Assembly (NCBI RefSeq): GCF_038502225.1
Contig: NC_091323.1
Span: 28,898,845-28,962,844 of the forward strand
DNA from: Cherax quadricarinatus
Taxonomy: Eukaryota > Arthropoda > Malacostraca > Decapoda > Parastacidae
Direction: 5' to 3'
DNA length: 64,000 nt
The notes below the pieces were generated by a model. It was given only the letters and a program-made list of their open reading frames with translations. It did not search any database and had not been told where the DNA came from. Both the position numbers and the translations under genes were made by a program. Positions 37,344 to 48,980 of the stretch are shown here, one piece after another. The first letter of the stretch is position 1. Each line of letters opens with the position of its first letter.

Positions 37344-39018
37344 CCTTTGTTGGTAACAGTAGTGATGACAGTAGTGATGTGATAGTTTTCGTGACAATAG
37401 TGATACCAGTTAGTGTACTGATGATAATAGTGAATGTAGTTATGGTAATAGCAGTGACAGTAGTGATGATAATAGCAGAGACAATAGTGATGATAATAAC
37501 AGTGAATAGTGGTGATTAAAGCATTGACTGTAATGATAATAGCAGTGACTAGTGATGATAATAGAAGTGACTGTAGTGATGATAATATCAGTTATTGTAG
37601 TGGTGATAATAGCAGTTATTGTAGTGATGATAATAGTGGCTGTAATGATGACAATAACAATGACTGTAGCGATAATAGCAGTGACTAGTGATGATAATAG
37701 CATTGACTAATGATAATAGCAGTGACTGTAGTGATGATAATAGCAGTGACTGTAGTGATGATAATATCAGTTACTGTAGTGGTGATAATAGTTATTGTAG
37801 TGATGGTAATAACAGTGGCTGTAATGATGACAATAACAATGACTGTAGCGATAATAGCAGTGACTAGTGATAATAGCAGTGACCATTGATAATAGCTGTG
37901 ACTAGTGATAATAGCAGTGACTGTAGTGGTGATAAAAACATTGAAAGTATTGATGATAATAGCAGTAACTTTAGTGGTGATGAAAACATTGACAGTAGCA
38001 ATGATAATAGCAGTGACTGTAGTGATCTTATTAGCAGTGGCAGTAGTGATGATAGTGGTGATAAAAGCAGTGACTGTAGCGATGATAGTGGTGATGAAAG
38101 CAGTAACTAGTGATGATAATAGCATTGACAGTAGTGATGATAATAGCAGTGACTATTGATGATAATATCAGTGACAGTAGTGAGGATAATAGCAGTGACT
38201 GTAGTGATGATAATATCAGTTACTGTAGTGGTGATAATAGCAGTTATTGTAGTGATAAGTGACTAGTGATGGTAATAGCAATGACTAGTGATAATAGCAG
38301 TGACTGTAGTGATGATAATAGCAGTGACAGTAGTGAGAATAGCAGTGATAGTAGTCATTATAAGTGTCTGTAGTGGTTATAATAACTTTTACAGTAGTGG
38401 TGATAATAGCAGTGACCAATGTTAATAGCAGTGACTAGTGATTAAAGTGACAGTAGTGATGATAATAGCAGTGACTTTAGTGATGATAATATCAGTTTCT
38501 GTAGTGGTGATAATAGCAGTTATTATAGTGATGATAACAGTGGCTGTATTGATGATAATAGCAATGACTAGCAATAATAGTGACTGTAGTGATGATAATA
38601 GCAGTGATTGTATTGATAATAGCTGACTAGTGATAATAGCAGTGACAGTAGTGAGGATAATAGCAGTGACTGTAGTGGTGATAGAAACATTGACAGTAGT
38701 GATGATAAAAGCAGTGACTGTAGTGATCTAATAGCAGTGGCAGTAGTTATGATAGTGGTGATCAAAGCAGTGACTATAGAGATGATAATAGCATTGACAG
38801 TAGTGATGATAACAGTGACTAGTGGTGATTAAAGCATTGACTGTAGTGATAATAAAAGTGAATGTAGTGGTTATAGTAGTGACTTAAATGATAATAGTGC
38901 CTGTTGGGATGATAATAGTGACTAGAGATATAAGTGAACGTAGTGATAATAGCTGTGCCTGAGGTGATAATGGTCACAGCAGTAATGGTTATAGTAAAGG
39001 CAGTTACAGTGAAAATAG
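37344..39018. repeat. GAT/AGT degenerate array (unit 5)
   Basis: As in unit 2, but with GATAATAGCAG (as in unit 1) near 38234. Confidence 0.9.
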
Positions 39019-39022
39019 CATT

Positions 39023-40060
39023 AACTAAAGTGGATGTAAAAAGACATTGAGATGATCATAGTATTAGTGTATTGTTTGTGCTAGTACTCAGTACTATTCA
39101 TTCCAATACTGTGCCTATTATTTCAGTAATAACAAGTAAATATTAATTAATATGTAACTTCGAAATAAATGAATCATTCACATTGTAGCGTTTTTAAAAT
39201 AAAGAAAATGTAAGAAATCGTAAAATATTATGTGTATCAAATATCACAGTTTTATAAATAAATTGCTGCAGTATTATAATAGGCTATTTAGTGAGGAGCT
39301 AAATGTATATGGCCATATCACTTAATAATAGTGTGAGAGACGAATTTCAGTCCATTAATCGTGTTCAAACTGACCAACCAGCCAGGCGCTATTGTTATTA
39401 AACACGCAGTTATTGAATATTATTTTGAGACATCACACCAAGTTATCAAGCGAGGCAGATGGTAACATTTGTAGGAGTGGAATGTAATATTGTATTAACC
39501 ATATCCTAATTTTTTTTTGGTTTTTAAAATCACCAAATTGTTCAAGGCAGTAGGTATTGTCATTGCAACTAAGGTGGATGTAAAAAGACAGTGAGATGAT
39601 TATAGTATTAGTGTCTTATTTGTGCTTATACTCAGTACTATTCGCACCAATACTGTGCCTATTATTTCAGTAAAAACAAGTAAATATTATTAAATATATA
39701 ACTTCAAATAAATGACTCATTCACATTGTAGCGTTTTTAAAATAAAGAAAATGTAAGAAATCGTAAAATATCTATTATACATCAAATATCACAGTTTTAT
39801 TAATAAATTGATGTATTATAATAGAATATTAAGTGAAAAGCAAAATTTATGTGGATCACTTAATAATGGTGTGATACAGAGAAACCTCAGCTGACCAGCC
39901 AGGCTCTTGGTATTAAACACACGGTTATTGAATATTATTCTGAGATTTCACACCAATTTATGAAATGAGGCAGAAGGTAGCAGTCTTAGGAGTGGAATAT
40001 AATTCATTTTTAAAAATATCCTAAGGTTATTTTTTCTTCAAAATCGCCAAATAGTTCCAG
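39023..40060. repeat. Internal tandem duplication A/B (unit 5)
   Basis: Block A 39023-39566 and block B 39567-40060, one base shorter than in the other units because of a deletion near 40028. Confidence 0.85.
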
Positions 40061-41236
40061 CTTTTTCCCAAATTGGTACAATAGGCTTTCGTAAAGGTTA
40101 TCATATTTTAGGATAACATCTTCATTGGAAATCTATGTCATGTTATATCCTAATTCAAGGAGGTGTTTGCTACGCTGAAGGTGACATTAGGCCTCTGCAT
40201 TATCACCATAGTCGGTATAAGCGGTGTAGAATACCGATGGTCGTCCATCTGGTTTGTACCTTTATACTCGCCCTAGTCTCTAGACTTCTTGTTGTCTGGA
40301 CCCTCCATGGCAACCAACTTGTAAGCTCACAGCCAAGTCAGGAATATCCAGACCGGTGTCTCCAATTCTGTTGATGAAAAGTGTTTAGGGCTTACTGATC
40401 TTGCAAAACTCATTCAGGTGTTTTGACCTTTCAAATGTTTGGCCACACAGATAATTCTTTTCGAAGGCATCAGCAAAAGTCTAAATGTGAACCAGATCAT
40501 CAAATAAAACAAGTAATTTTTATCTTAATTTCTTTTCAACAAGCTCTATCATTGACTTGATAAAAGAAAATTTATATGGGTTTAGGGTAGTTAGCCATTT
40601 GTGATATGTTTCGTTTTTATTTTCGTTCATTAAGTACAAAAATGATGCAGGAAGAGGCAGAGATACATTCCTAAGTGTAACATCTGCTATTAAATTAAGT
40701 TTAATGAGCTCGGGGATCCTTATCTCGTGAAGAATCATACCAACCCCTTCGAGAATTGGGCGAATATTCTTATCTTCTCTGGAGAGATCAGCAGTTAGAC
40801 CGAGCCTCCAGACTGATTTAAAATATTTTGGTATTTACCTGAATTCTGCAGCAGGTAGATGGTGCACCTCATCTAATATTAATAAGCCATATTTCTGTTT
40901 AAGTATTACTTCATCTACATAGCTTAGTTCGACATTATGACCACATTGCTTTGCTTTGTCAATTTCCCATTTTGCTAAAATCCTGGCTGATGACTTTTTG
41001 TATGTAGTGATAAACACACAGGCTTTGTTGAAATTGCTTGTCCTGTCAAGACTTCCTTTCTCGGGTGTAGTCTTTGTATACCTAAAAATATCAGTTTTGT
41101 GTAATTCCGTCCATTCCTATAGCTGCTCTTGCCACTGGGCAACCTGTTCAATGGTTGAACAAACTATCAAGGTCATGCACCGTGCCACTGTCATAGCTAA
41201 GATTCCTACCAGGGTCTTGCCACTTCCACAGGGCAG
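39948..41236 (-). pseudogene. XPB/ERCC3-like helicase frame, 5'-truncated and frameshifted (unit 5)
   Basis: Contains the C-terminal part only. The N-terminal and acidic regions are lost at the 41236 junction. It keeps the DEVH box but carries missense changes (for example KKSSARI for KKLSARI, EIDKAKQCGHNVE for EIDEAKQCGQNVK) and a one-base deletion near 40028 that shifts the C-terminal frame. This is the only copy with a frameshift and looks like ordinary decay at an array edge. Confidence 0.75.
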
Positions 41237-42367
41237 TGACTGTAGTGATGTAATAGCAGTGGCAGTAGTGATGATAGTGGTGATCAAAGCAGTGACTGTA
41301 GAGATGATAATAGTATTGACAGTAGTGATGATAACAGTGACTAGTGGTGATTAAAGCACTGACTGTAGTGATGATAATGAAAGTGAATGTAGTGGTTATA
41401 GTAGTGACTTAAATGATAATAGTGCCTGTTGAGATGATAATAGTGACTAGAGATATAAGTGAACGTAGTGATAATAGCTGTGCCTGAGGTGATAATGGTC
41501 ACAGCAGTAATGGTTATAGTAAAGGCAGTTACAGTGAAAATAGCATTAACTAAAGTGGATGTAAAAAGACATTGAGATGATCATAGTATTAGTGTATTGT
41601 TTGTGCTAGTACTCAGTACTATTCATTCCAATACTGTGCCTATTATTTCAGTAATAACAAGTAAATATTAATTAATATGTAACTTCGAAATAAATGAATC
41701 ATTCACATTATAGTGTTTTTAAAATAAAGAAAATGTAAGAAATCGTAAAATATTATGTGTATCAAATATCACAGTCTTATAAATAAATTGCTGCAGTATT
41801 ATAATAGGCTATTTAGTGAGGAGCTAAATGTATATGGCCATATCACTTAATAATAGTGTGAGAGACGAATTTCAGTCCATTAATCGTGTTCAAACTGACC
41901 AACCAGCCAGGCGCTATTGTTATTAAACACGCAGTTATTGAATATTATTTTGAGACATCACACCAAGTTATCAAGCGAGGCAGATGGTAACATTTGTAGG
42001 AGTGGAATGTAATATTGTATTAACCATATCCTAATTTTTTTTTTGATTTTTAAAATCACCAAATTGTTCAAGGCAGTAGGTATTGTCATTGCAACTAAGG
42101 TGGATGTAAAAAGACAGTGAGATGATTATAGTATTAGTGTCTTATTTGTGCTTATACTCAGTACTATTCGCACCAATACTGTGCTTATTATTTCAGTAAA
42201 AACAAGTAAATATTAAATATATAACTTCAAATAAATGACTCATTCACATTGTAGCGTTTTTAAAATAAAGAAAATGTAAGAAATCGTAAAATATGTATTA
42301 TACATCAAATATCACAGTTTTATTAATAAATTGATGTATTATAATAGAATATTAAGTGAAAAGCAAA

Positions 42368-42368
<1 letters not shown>
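41237..42368. repeat. Macrosatellite unit 6 (fragment)
   Basis: Corresponds to about 17483-18617 of unit 1: the last part of the GAT array (41237-41547), block A (41548-about 42091) and the start of block B. It stops where AGCAAAATT turns into an (ATT)n tract. It is more diverged than units 2-4 (for example TATAGTGTTTTT at 41709). Confidence 0.92.

Positions 42369-42413
<45 letters not shown>
42368..42413. repeat. (ATT)n microsatellite
   Basis: About 15 ATT units at the exact right edge of the macrosatellite. Confidence 0.97.
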
Positions 42414-42414
<1 letters not shown>

Positions 42415-42985
42415 ATTTGCATGCTTTATCAAAAGAACATTTCGCTCTGCACTCCCACCAAACCCCCACACCGACCTCCACCCCCACCATAACCTCTACA
42501 TACTTCCCCCCACACCCATTTTATACGTGTTGACAAGACTCATTGCTGGCAGCACGGGAGATTGACATCTTCACGATGCCTTTAAAGGTGATATTCCTCT
42601 AGGAACAACAAAGAGTGACGCCTTATATGGTGCAGGGGGCTTGGCACTCTCTCTCTCTATCTCCCATTTCCATCCTCCTCTTCCCGTAACCTTGTCTCCT
42701 ATTTCCTTCCCATGCTTCCTCTGCCCTTAACTTCCCTTCCTGTCCTTCCTGAATTAAATGATCTGTTACTGGGTCAGCTTCAAGAAAATGGAAGACCGGT
42801 TTAAGGAGACAGGAAGCATCAAGCTACAGACCAACATTTAGGTACAGATACACACAAATACAATTATCATACATAGTAAATTACCTAGCATAATACAAAA
42901 GGGTCAAAATGACTCTTCTACAAGGACCCCAATCAAAATATTTTACTATTTAAGGCCTAGCTTAAAGTTACAGTAGAACCCAGTA
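42414..42985. other. Unrecognised sequence
   Basis: Unique-looking DNA with C-rich (42450-42515) and CT-rich (42640-42740) stretches. No gene, RNA or transposon recognised. Confidence 0.5.
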
Positions 42986-42992
42986 ATGATGA

Positions 42993-43250
42993 ATGCTATG
43001 CGAGGTGGAGAAGATAATCAAGAGAGTGGCGGAGCACTTACAGAGATGTGATTTCATAAAGAACCAGCACGGGTTAAGAGATGGCAGGTCTGCAAGAGAG
43101 CAGCTGATGCTGCTCTTCACAAGAGACTGTAACAAAAATCTTAAGGAACTGGCTTCAATAGCAGGGAATGTTCTACTGGGAAAGGGTAACAGGTGGGGTC
43201 CCGCAAGGATCAGTATTGGGCCCCCTACTATTAATGGTATATGTTGGTAG
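42993..43250 (+). pseudogene. LINE reverse transcriptase fragment
   Basis: Translated pieces include VEKIIKRVAEHLQRCDFIKN and QHGLRDGRSAREQL, the pre-catalytic RT block (usual form QHGFRxGRSC). In another frame GGVPQGSVLGPLLLMVYV follows, the RT motif B region. The catalytic motif A between them is missing, so this is an internally deleted fragment. Non-LTR class; clade not resolved. Confidence 0.75.
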
Positions 43251-43374
43251 GTTTGATAACTATATCCTTTAAAAAAAAGAGAAGCTAAGCCATTGATGAT
43301 ACTCTTCAGGTCATTCGTTCTCTCTAGGCTACAATATCGCTGTGTACTAACAGCCCCTAACAGCAGGTGAAATT

Positions 43375-43452
43375 GCTGATCTGGAAAATGTACACAGAAC
43401 TTTCACATCTCGTATAACTCAGTCAATTACCAAAATTACTAGGACTGCTTGA
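43375..43452 (+). pseudogene. LINE RT C-terminal remnant
   Basis: One frame reads IADLENVHRTFTSRITQSIT, resembling the region after the RT catalytic domain of Jockey/L2-like LINEs (LExVQRxFTxRI). It ends at a stop at about 43452, immediately before the start of another LINE fragment. Confidence 0.45.
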
Positions 43453-45190
43453 AGCGCTTTTTGATTTTTAATAATTGTAACAGCTTATTTCTCAACGTAC
43501 CCCTTATGAATGCAATTATCGATCCTGATATCAACCTCTTATTGAACTGCACAAATAATCCTAACAGTAATTGCCATTACTACACTGCTAGTCAGGCTAA
43601 TACCCTTCTCAGCGCCAGCAAGAACATTACAGTCTTCAACTATAATGTTAGATCACTGAGTAAACACTATGATGACCTTGCATTACTGAAGTCTCTAAAT
43701 GCTACTATAACTTTCACTATACTTACTGAAACCTGGCCCAGACAAGATTTGACATATTTACCATGCCTGGTTACACAGCCATACATAACTGCAGGCTTGA
43801 CCAACCAGGAGGAGGCACTGCCTTTTATTACTCTGATGAACTAGACTGTATGAAATCAACTAATGTACTGGACGAAAGCTGCGAATATATAATAGCTAAA
43901 TTCACATCAAAAACCCTTAAGAAACCTATAACAGTTGGCGCAGTCTACAGACTACCACACACAAATAGTTACACTTTTAGCAGTAATCTTAGAAACATGA
44001 TAATTGAGTCAGAGTTGAATAAACACCATCTGATACTAGCAGGAGATGTCAACATAAACCTTATCCAAGCAACTGACTCTCCAGCAGCTGATTTCACGAA
44101 CACTATGAACAACAGCTTGTTGCTACCCTCTATAACGAAGCCAACAAGAATCTCTGAGACAAGTACCTCATTACTTGACCATATCTGGACGAACACGATA
44201 TCCCACTACAAGCAGGTATAATCACAGACACCACAGACCACTACCCTACCTTTCTCATAACCAACTTATATAAACTGCCTCAAGAAGCAAGAAAGATCTC
44301 ATTTCGCCTGCATGGTGAGACATTGATAACCTAATACTAGCACTAGGGTCCATTGATTAGCAGAGAGCTAACTGACAGTATTAATATTGATAAAGATGTC
44401 AATTTTTTACGTAAAACCCTAAACCTCTATAACAAGCATTGTCCGATCAAAACGAAACAGATCACAGAAGAGACTAAACAGCCCAAGGCTAACAAAAAGT
44501 ATCCTCAAATCTATTAATAAAAAAAAACACCAACTTGAAAAACAGTTCAAATTAGGCCTAATTAGTAAAGAATTTACTAAACGATACACATCAGTACTCG
44601 CAAAACTAATACGAAAATTAAAGCAAATGTATTATGAAAATAGATTTAGTGAAATAAAACGTGATATGAAAAGTACCTGGCAAACACTCTCCAAAATTTT
44701 GGGCTCCAGGAAACCGTCTGGAAACAGAGAGATAAACTTAACTAAACCAGATGAACCTCACATACAGCCTATAGTCACGGCCGACAAATTTAATGTCTTC
44801 TTCTCTACTGTAGGATCAAAGCTAGCAAGTCAAATTCCTAGCTCAAATACCCAGCCGAATGAGTACCTCACTGGCAGCTACCCAAATAGTCTATTTCTGG
44901 AGTTTTGAGGCTCTCTGATCGCGGGTTCTATCCCCGTCCGTGGTATGGTTTGTTTGCAATCGTGTCATTACGATTTCGTGAGTCGAGTCGAGTCTATTTC
45001 CAGCGCCAACAAATTCCACTGAAGTCTCAGTAGTCATTAAATCATTAAAAAACAAAGCAGGTGATCTAGATAACTTGTCACCATTCATATATAAAAAAGT
45101 TGCACATGAGTTATCACCCATTACTGCAACAATGTTTAACAAATCTGAAGCATCCTCAACCTTCCCATCCATACTCAAGACAGCAAGGGT
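43453..45190 (+). pseudogene. Non-LTR retrotransposon (LINE), endonuclease plus start of RT
   Basis: Apurinic-type endonuclease signatures appear in order: FNYNVRSLSKH, TILTETW (43700s), LAGDVNINL (about 44040), SLLDHIWTN (about 44175) and TDHYPTF (about 44235). A frameshift lies at about 43760, and several stops lie between 44220 and 44626. The linker resumes at 44627-44887 (YYENRFSEIKRD, TWQTLSKILGS), and the frame continues after a 93-bp insertion as TEVSVVIKSLKNKAGDLDNL, the N-terminal RT block. It breaks off at about 45190 before the catalytic motifs. The organisation fits a CR1/L2/Jockey-group ORF2. Non-functional. Confidence 0.8.
44898..44990. mobile_element. Short SINE-like insertion with 10-bp target duplication
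   Basis: 93 bp inserted in the LINE linker, flanked by AGTCTATTTC at 44888-44897 and 44991-45000. It contains GCGGGTTCTATCCCCGT (tRNA T-arm/B-box-like) near its start and ends CGTGAGTCGAGTCG. Removing the insert and one duplication restores the LINE frame. Probably a 5'-truncated tRNA-derived SINE in plus orientation. Confidence 0.7.
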
Positions 45191-45687
45191 TACCCCGAAC
45201 CATATAAGTGCGGGGAGAGTAACAATTTTATAAGTGAACTAGAAAGTGATACTTGGTGGCACATTCAGAGTGGGAAGGCCTAGTGTGCTCCAGGCGACGT
45301 TGCCACGTGTCACCCAAGAAAGATAAAGTGAAACAAATGTGTGACCAGTGAGAGAAATACAGTGAATAGGGTATATTATATATCGAGAAGAAATGGAGGT
45401 GGATATACGCCAGGACATCACATCGAGCTGGACAATCTACAGGTTACTACAGGCTGCATCGCAAGTATTCACCTATGCGTGGTTGTTGGGTGTGAGTGGG
45501 GGTTTCAATTAACCGCCAAGCTGATCGTGAACGATCCAACTCTCCTAGTACGATAAAGAATAGGCTATCAAGTACTCAGTAACGAATAGCAATTGGTAAT
45601 TTATAGAACAAGGTGAGACAGGAGTCTATTAGACTAGGTAGAAGTAAAAGCCTAGAGGACACAAAATAGTAGGTATGTGTGAGTCAG
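45191..45687. other. Unrecognised sequence
   Basis: No repeat family recognised. A short plus-strand frame starts at ATGGAGGTGGATATACGCCA (about 45392, 39 codons), too short to assign. Confidence 0.4.
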
Positions 45688-46106
45688 GTAACACACACAC
45701 TACACACACACACACTACACACACACACCACACACACACACTACACACACACACACACTACACACACACACTACACACACACTACACACACACTACACAC
45801 ACACACTACACACACACACTACACACACACACTACACACACACACACACTACACACTCATACACTACACACTCATACACTACACACACACACTACACACA
45901 CACACACACTACACACACACACACTACACACACACACTACACACACACACACTACACACACACTACACACACACACTACACACACACACTACACACACAC
46001 TACACACTCATACACTACACACTCATACACTACACACTCATACACTACACACACACACTACACACACACACACACACACTACACACACACACACTACACA
46101 CACACA

Positions 46107-46150
<44 letters not shown>

Positions 46151-46327
46151 CACACACACTACACACACACACTACACACACACTACACACACACACTACA
46201 CACACACACTACACACACACTACACACTCATACACTACACACTCATACACTACACACTCATACACTACACACTCATACACTACACACTCATACACTACAC
46301 ACACACTACACACACACTACACACACA

Positions 46328-46415
<88 letters not shown>

Positions 46416-46512
46416 CACACTCATACACTACACACTCATACACCACACACACACACACTACACACACTACACACACACACACACACACACACTACACACA
46501 CACACACACACA

Positions 46513-46578
<66 letters not shown>
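45688..46578. repeat. (CA)n / CACACTACACA compound microsatellite
   Basis: About 890 bp of CA with regular interruptions CTACACA and CTCATACACTACACA. Long His/Thr frames through it are artefacts. Confidence 0.97.
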
Positions 46579-46580
<2 letters not shown>

Positions 46581-47553
46581 GACAGGGAGGCAGCAACGAG
46601 TCATTGTACGTGAAGAGGTATCACAGTGGGCGCCTGTGACGAGCGGGGTCCCACAGGGGTCAGTTCTAGGACCAGTGCTATTTTTGATATATGTGAGCGA
46701 CATGATGGAAGGAATAGACTCTGAAGTGTCCCTGTTCGCAGATGACGTGAAGTTGATGAGAAGAATTAAATCGGACGAGGATGAGGCAGGACTGCAAAGA
46801 GACCTGGAGAGGCTAGACATGTGGTCCAGTAACTGGCTTCTCGAATTCAATCCAGCCAAATGCAAAGTCATGAAGATTGGGGAGGGGCAAAGAAGACCGC
46901 AGACAGAGTATAGGCTAGGTGGACAAAGACTACAGACCTCACTCAGGGAGAAAGACCTTGGGGTGACCATAACACTGAGCACATCACCGGAGGCACGCAT
47001 CAACCAAATAACTGCTGCAGCATACGGGCGCCTGGCAAACCTGAGAATAGCGTCCCGATACCTTAATAAGGAATCGTTCAAGACACTGTACACTGTGTAT
47101 GTTAGGCCCATACTGGAGTATGCAGCACCAATCTGGAACCCACACCTGGTCAAGCACGTCAAGAAATTAGAGAAAGTACAAAGGTTTGCAACAAGGCTAG
47201 TCCCAGAGCTCAAGGGAATGTCGTACGAGGAAAGGTTAAGGGAAATCGGACTGACGACACTGGAGGACAGAAGGGTCAGGGGAGACATGATAACGACATA
47301 CAAGATACTGCGGGGAATAGACAAGGTGGACAGAGATAGGATGTTCCAGAGAGGGGACACAGGGACAAGGGGTCACAACTGGAAGCTGAAGACTCAGACG
47401 AGTCACAGGGACGTTAGGAAGTATTTCTTCAGTCATAGAGTTGTCAGCAAGTGGAATAGCCTAGCAAGTGAAGTAGTGGAGGCAGGAACCATACATAGTT
47501 TTAAGAAGAGGTATGACAAAGCTCAGGAAGCAGAGAGAGAGAGAACCCAGTAG
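46579..47553 (+). CDS. CR1/Jockey-like LINE RT, 5'-truncated, C-terminal part open
   Basis: 325 codons open to TAG at 47551-47553, starting abruptly out of the CA repeat at LTGRQQRVIV. It contains the RT motif B region SGVPQGSVLGPVLF and the catalytic motif C as FADDVKLM, then thumb-like sequence (SSNWLLEFNPAKCKV, KDLGVTI, YVRPILEYAAPIWNPH) and a C-terminal tail (YKILRGIDKVDRD, SHRVVSKWNSL). Motif A and the endonuclease are absent, so it cannot act alone, but this part has no frameshift or stop and looks young. The same family occurs on the minus strand at 54.0-56.9 and 60.9-63.3 kb. Confidence 0.85.
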
Positions 47554-47636
47554 CGATCAGTGAAGAGGCTGGGCCAGGAGCTGAGTCTCGACCCCTGCAA
47601 CCACAATTAGGTGAGTACAATTAGGTGAGTACACAC
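47554..47636 (+). mobile_element. LINE 3' UTR and tandem GTGAGTAC tail
   Basis: A short 3' UTR (GGAGCTGAGTCTCGACCCCT, GCAACCACAATTAG) ends in two copies of AATTAGGTGAGTAC. The same tail is recognisable at 56957-57022 (minus), 60113-60146 (plus) and 60922-60982 (minus). It is followed at once by a CA microsatellite. Confidence 0.75.
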
Positions 47637-47726
47637 ACACACACACACACACACTACACACACACACACACACACACACTACACACACACACTACACACA
47701 TACACTACACACACACTACACACACA

Positions 47727-47772
<46 letters not shown>

Positions 47773-47864
47773 CACACACACTACACACACACTACACACA
47801 CACTACACACACACTACACCCACACTACACACACTACACACACACTACACACACTACACACACA

Positions 47865-47938
<74 letters not shown>

Positions 47939-48032
47939 CACACACACTACACACACACTACACACACACTACACACACACTACACACACACTACACACAC
48001 ACTACACACACACTACACACACACTACACACA

Positions 48033-48111
<79 letters not shown>
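47630..48111. repeat. (CA)n / CTACACA microsatellite
   Basis: Same composition as the tract on the 5' side of the LINE fragment. It starts within the AC of the last GTGAGTAC. Confidence 0.97.
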
Positions 48112-48114
<3 letters not shown>

Positions 48115-48806
48115 TTAAACAACAATGCTATACAAAATCACAGGATTGTTCATTATGCCAGGTGAGATGATGGATTGGTGACGCCCGACCAGTGTCAAGG
48201 TACCAAAACTTCACACCACGTCATTTGTGATGGTTATATAACGCGTGTAGCTGTTAATGTACCATACAGTGACAAGCACACAAGATAACGAGATAACGTA
48301 AGGAGAGGTTAAAGGGTATTAGTAGAATTAAGATCATAGAAATATTATCGGATAGGCATAGAAGCCCCCATGTATGGCATATTAACAGCCACTGAGAAAA
48401 TAGTAGACAATATTTAGGAAGAGATACTTCTGAGTACATGGGTAGAACATTCGAGTACCTCAGAGCAGGACATTTAAACGGACTTATTTTCTCAAACCAC
48501 ATGATCTGTTATAAACGATTAGAAAAAGCTTAGGGCTGGCTTTTTATATCTTATAATTTCATACTTGACATGTCAGAAACCCTCCTACCCCATTTGGGTA
48601 GTAGGGGGATGATGGTAGGGTGGTGTTGGCATCGACCACTAACACCGTGGCCGGTGACATCTACGCTACTCTGAGACCTCTCTCCCTGCTTTGGTTGCTC
48701 CCTTGCAACATTGCACAGCTCCTGATGCCGCATTGAGAAGTGTGAAAGTACTTGAGCTAAAGATTAACACCCCCCCCCCCGCCGTGGCTTTTCCTGCATA
48801 TATATG

Positions 48807-48811
<5 letters not shown>
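48112..48811. other. Unrecognised sequence
   Basis: No gene or repeat family recognised. A short inverted repeat, CTCCTACCCC / GGGTAGTAGGGG, lies at about 48584-48607, and a 12-base C run near 48769. Confidence 0.4.

Positions 48812-48896
<85 letters not shown>
48812..48896. repeat. (TA)n microsatellite
   Basis: About 42 TA units, with ATATATGTATATATATAA at the left edge. Confidence 0.97.
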
Positions 48897-48898
<2 letters not shown>

Positions 48899-48980
48899 AC
48901 TGATCTCTGGCTGAAGGAGACTCGAACCTACGAACCTTAGGACAAGGTACGCAGTGCTTTACCAATCTACCCACACTGGA
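48897..48980 (-). mobile_element. tRNA-derived SINE head
   Basis: On the minus strand it reads GTGGGTAGATTGGTAAAGCA (A box), then GGTTCGTAGGTTCGAGTCTC (B box GGTTCGAGTC), then CTTCAGCCAGAGATCAGTGT, directly followed by (TA)n. This is a different SINE family from the one in the macrosatellite. Confidence 0.7.

Larger units (their letters stand above)
36886..41236. repeat. Macrosatellite unit 5 (truncated)
   Basis: Normal until about 39500, then increasingly diverged from units 1-4 (for example TATTTTTTCTTC at about 40028, GACATTAGG at 40183, CGAAGGCATC at 40463). It ends at 41236 inside the helicase frame, just upstream (in coding sense) of the Walker A codons, and is joined directly to GAT-array sequence. 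Confidence 0.93.
15696..42368. repeat. 5.3-kb macrosatellite array
   Basis: Direct tandem array with a 5,307-bp period. Landmarks recur at 21519, 26826, 32133 and 37440, and at 18908, 24215, 29522 and 34829. There are four essentially full units, a fifth cut at 41236 and a sixth fragment. Each full unit holds, in plus-strand order, a short flank, a minus-strand SINE, a GAT/AGT array, a duplicated AT-rich block and a minus-strand XPB-like helicase frame. Units 1-4 differ by only a handful of bases. Divergence rises in the second half of unit 5. Confidence 0.97.

Noticed and set aside
15696..42368. The macrosatellite as contaminating ciliate DNA
   Set aside because: Each unit carries a tRNA-derived SINE and GAT arrays like those of the rest of the contig, and it joins the 27-bp array and LINE-rich DNA. 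Chimeric assembly is not fully excluded.
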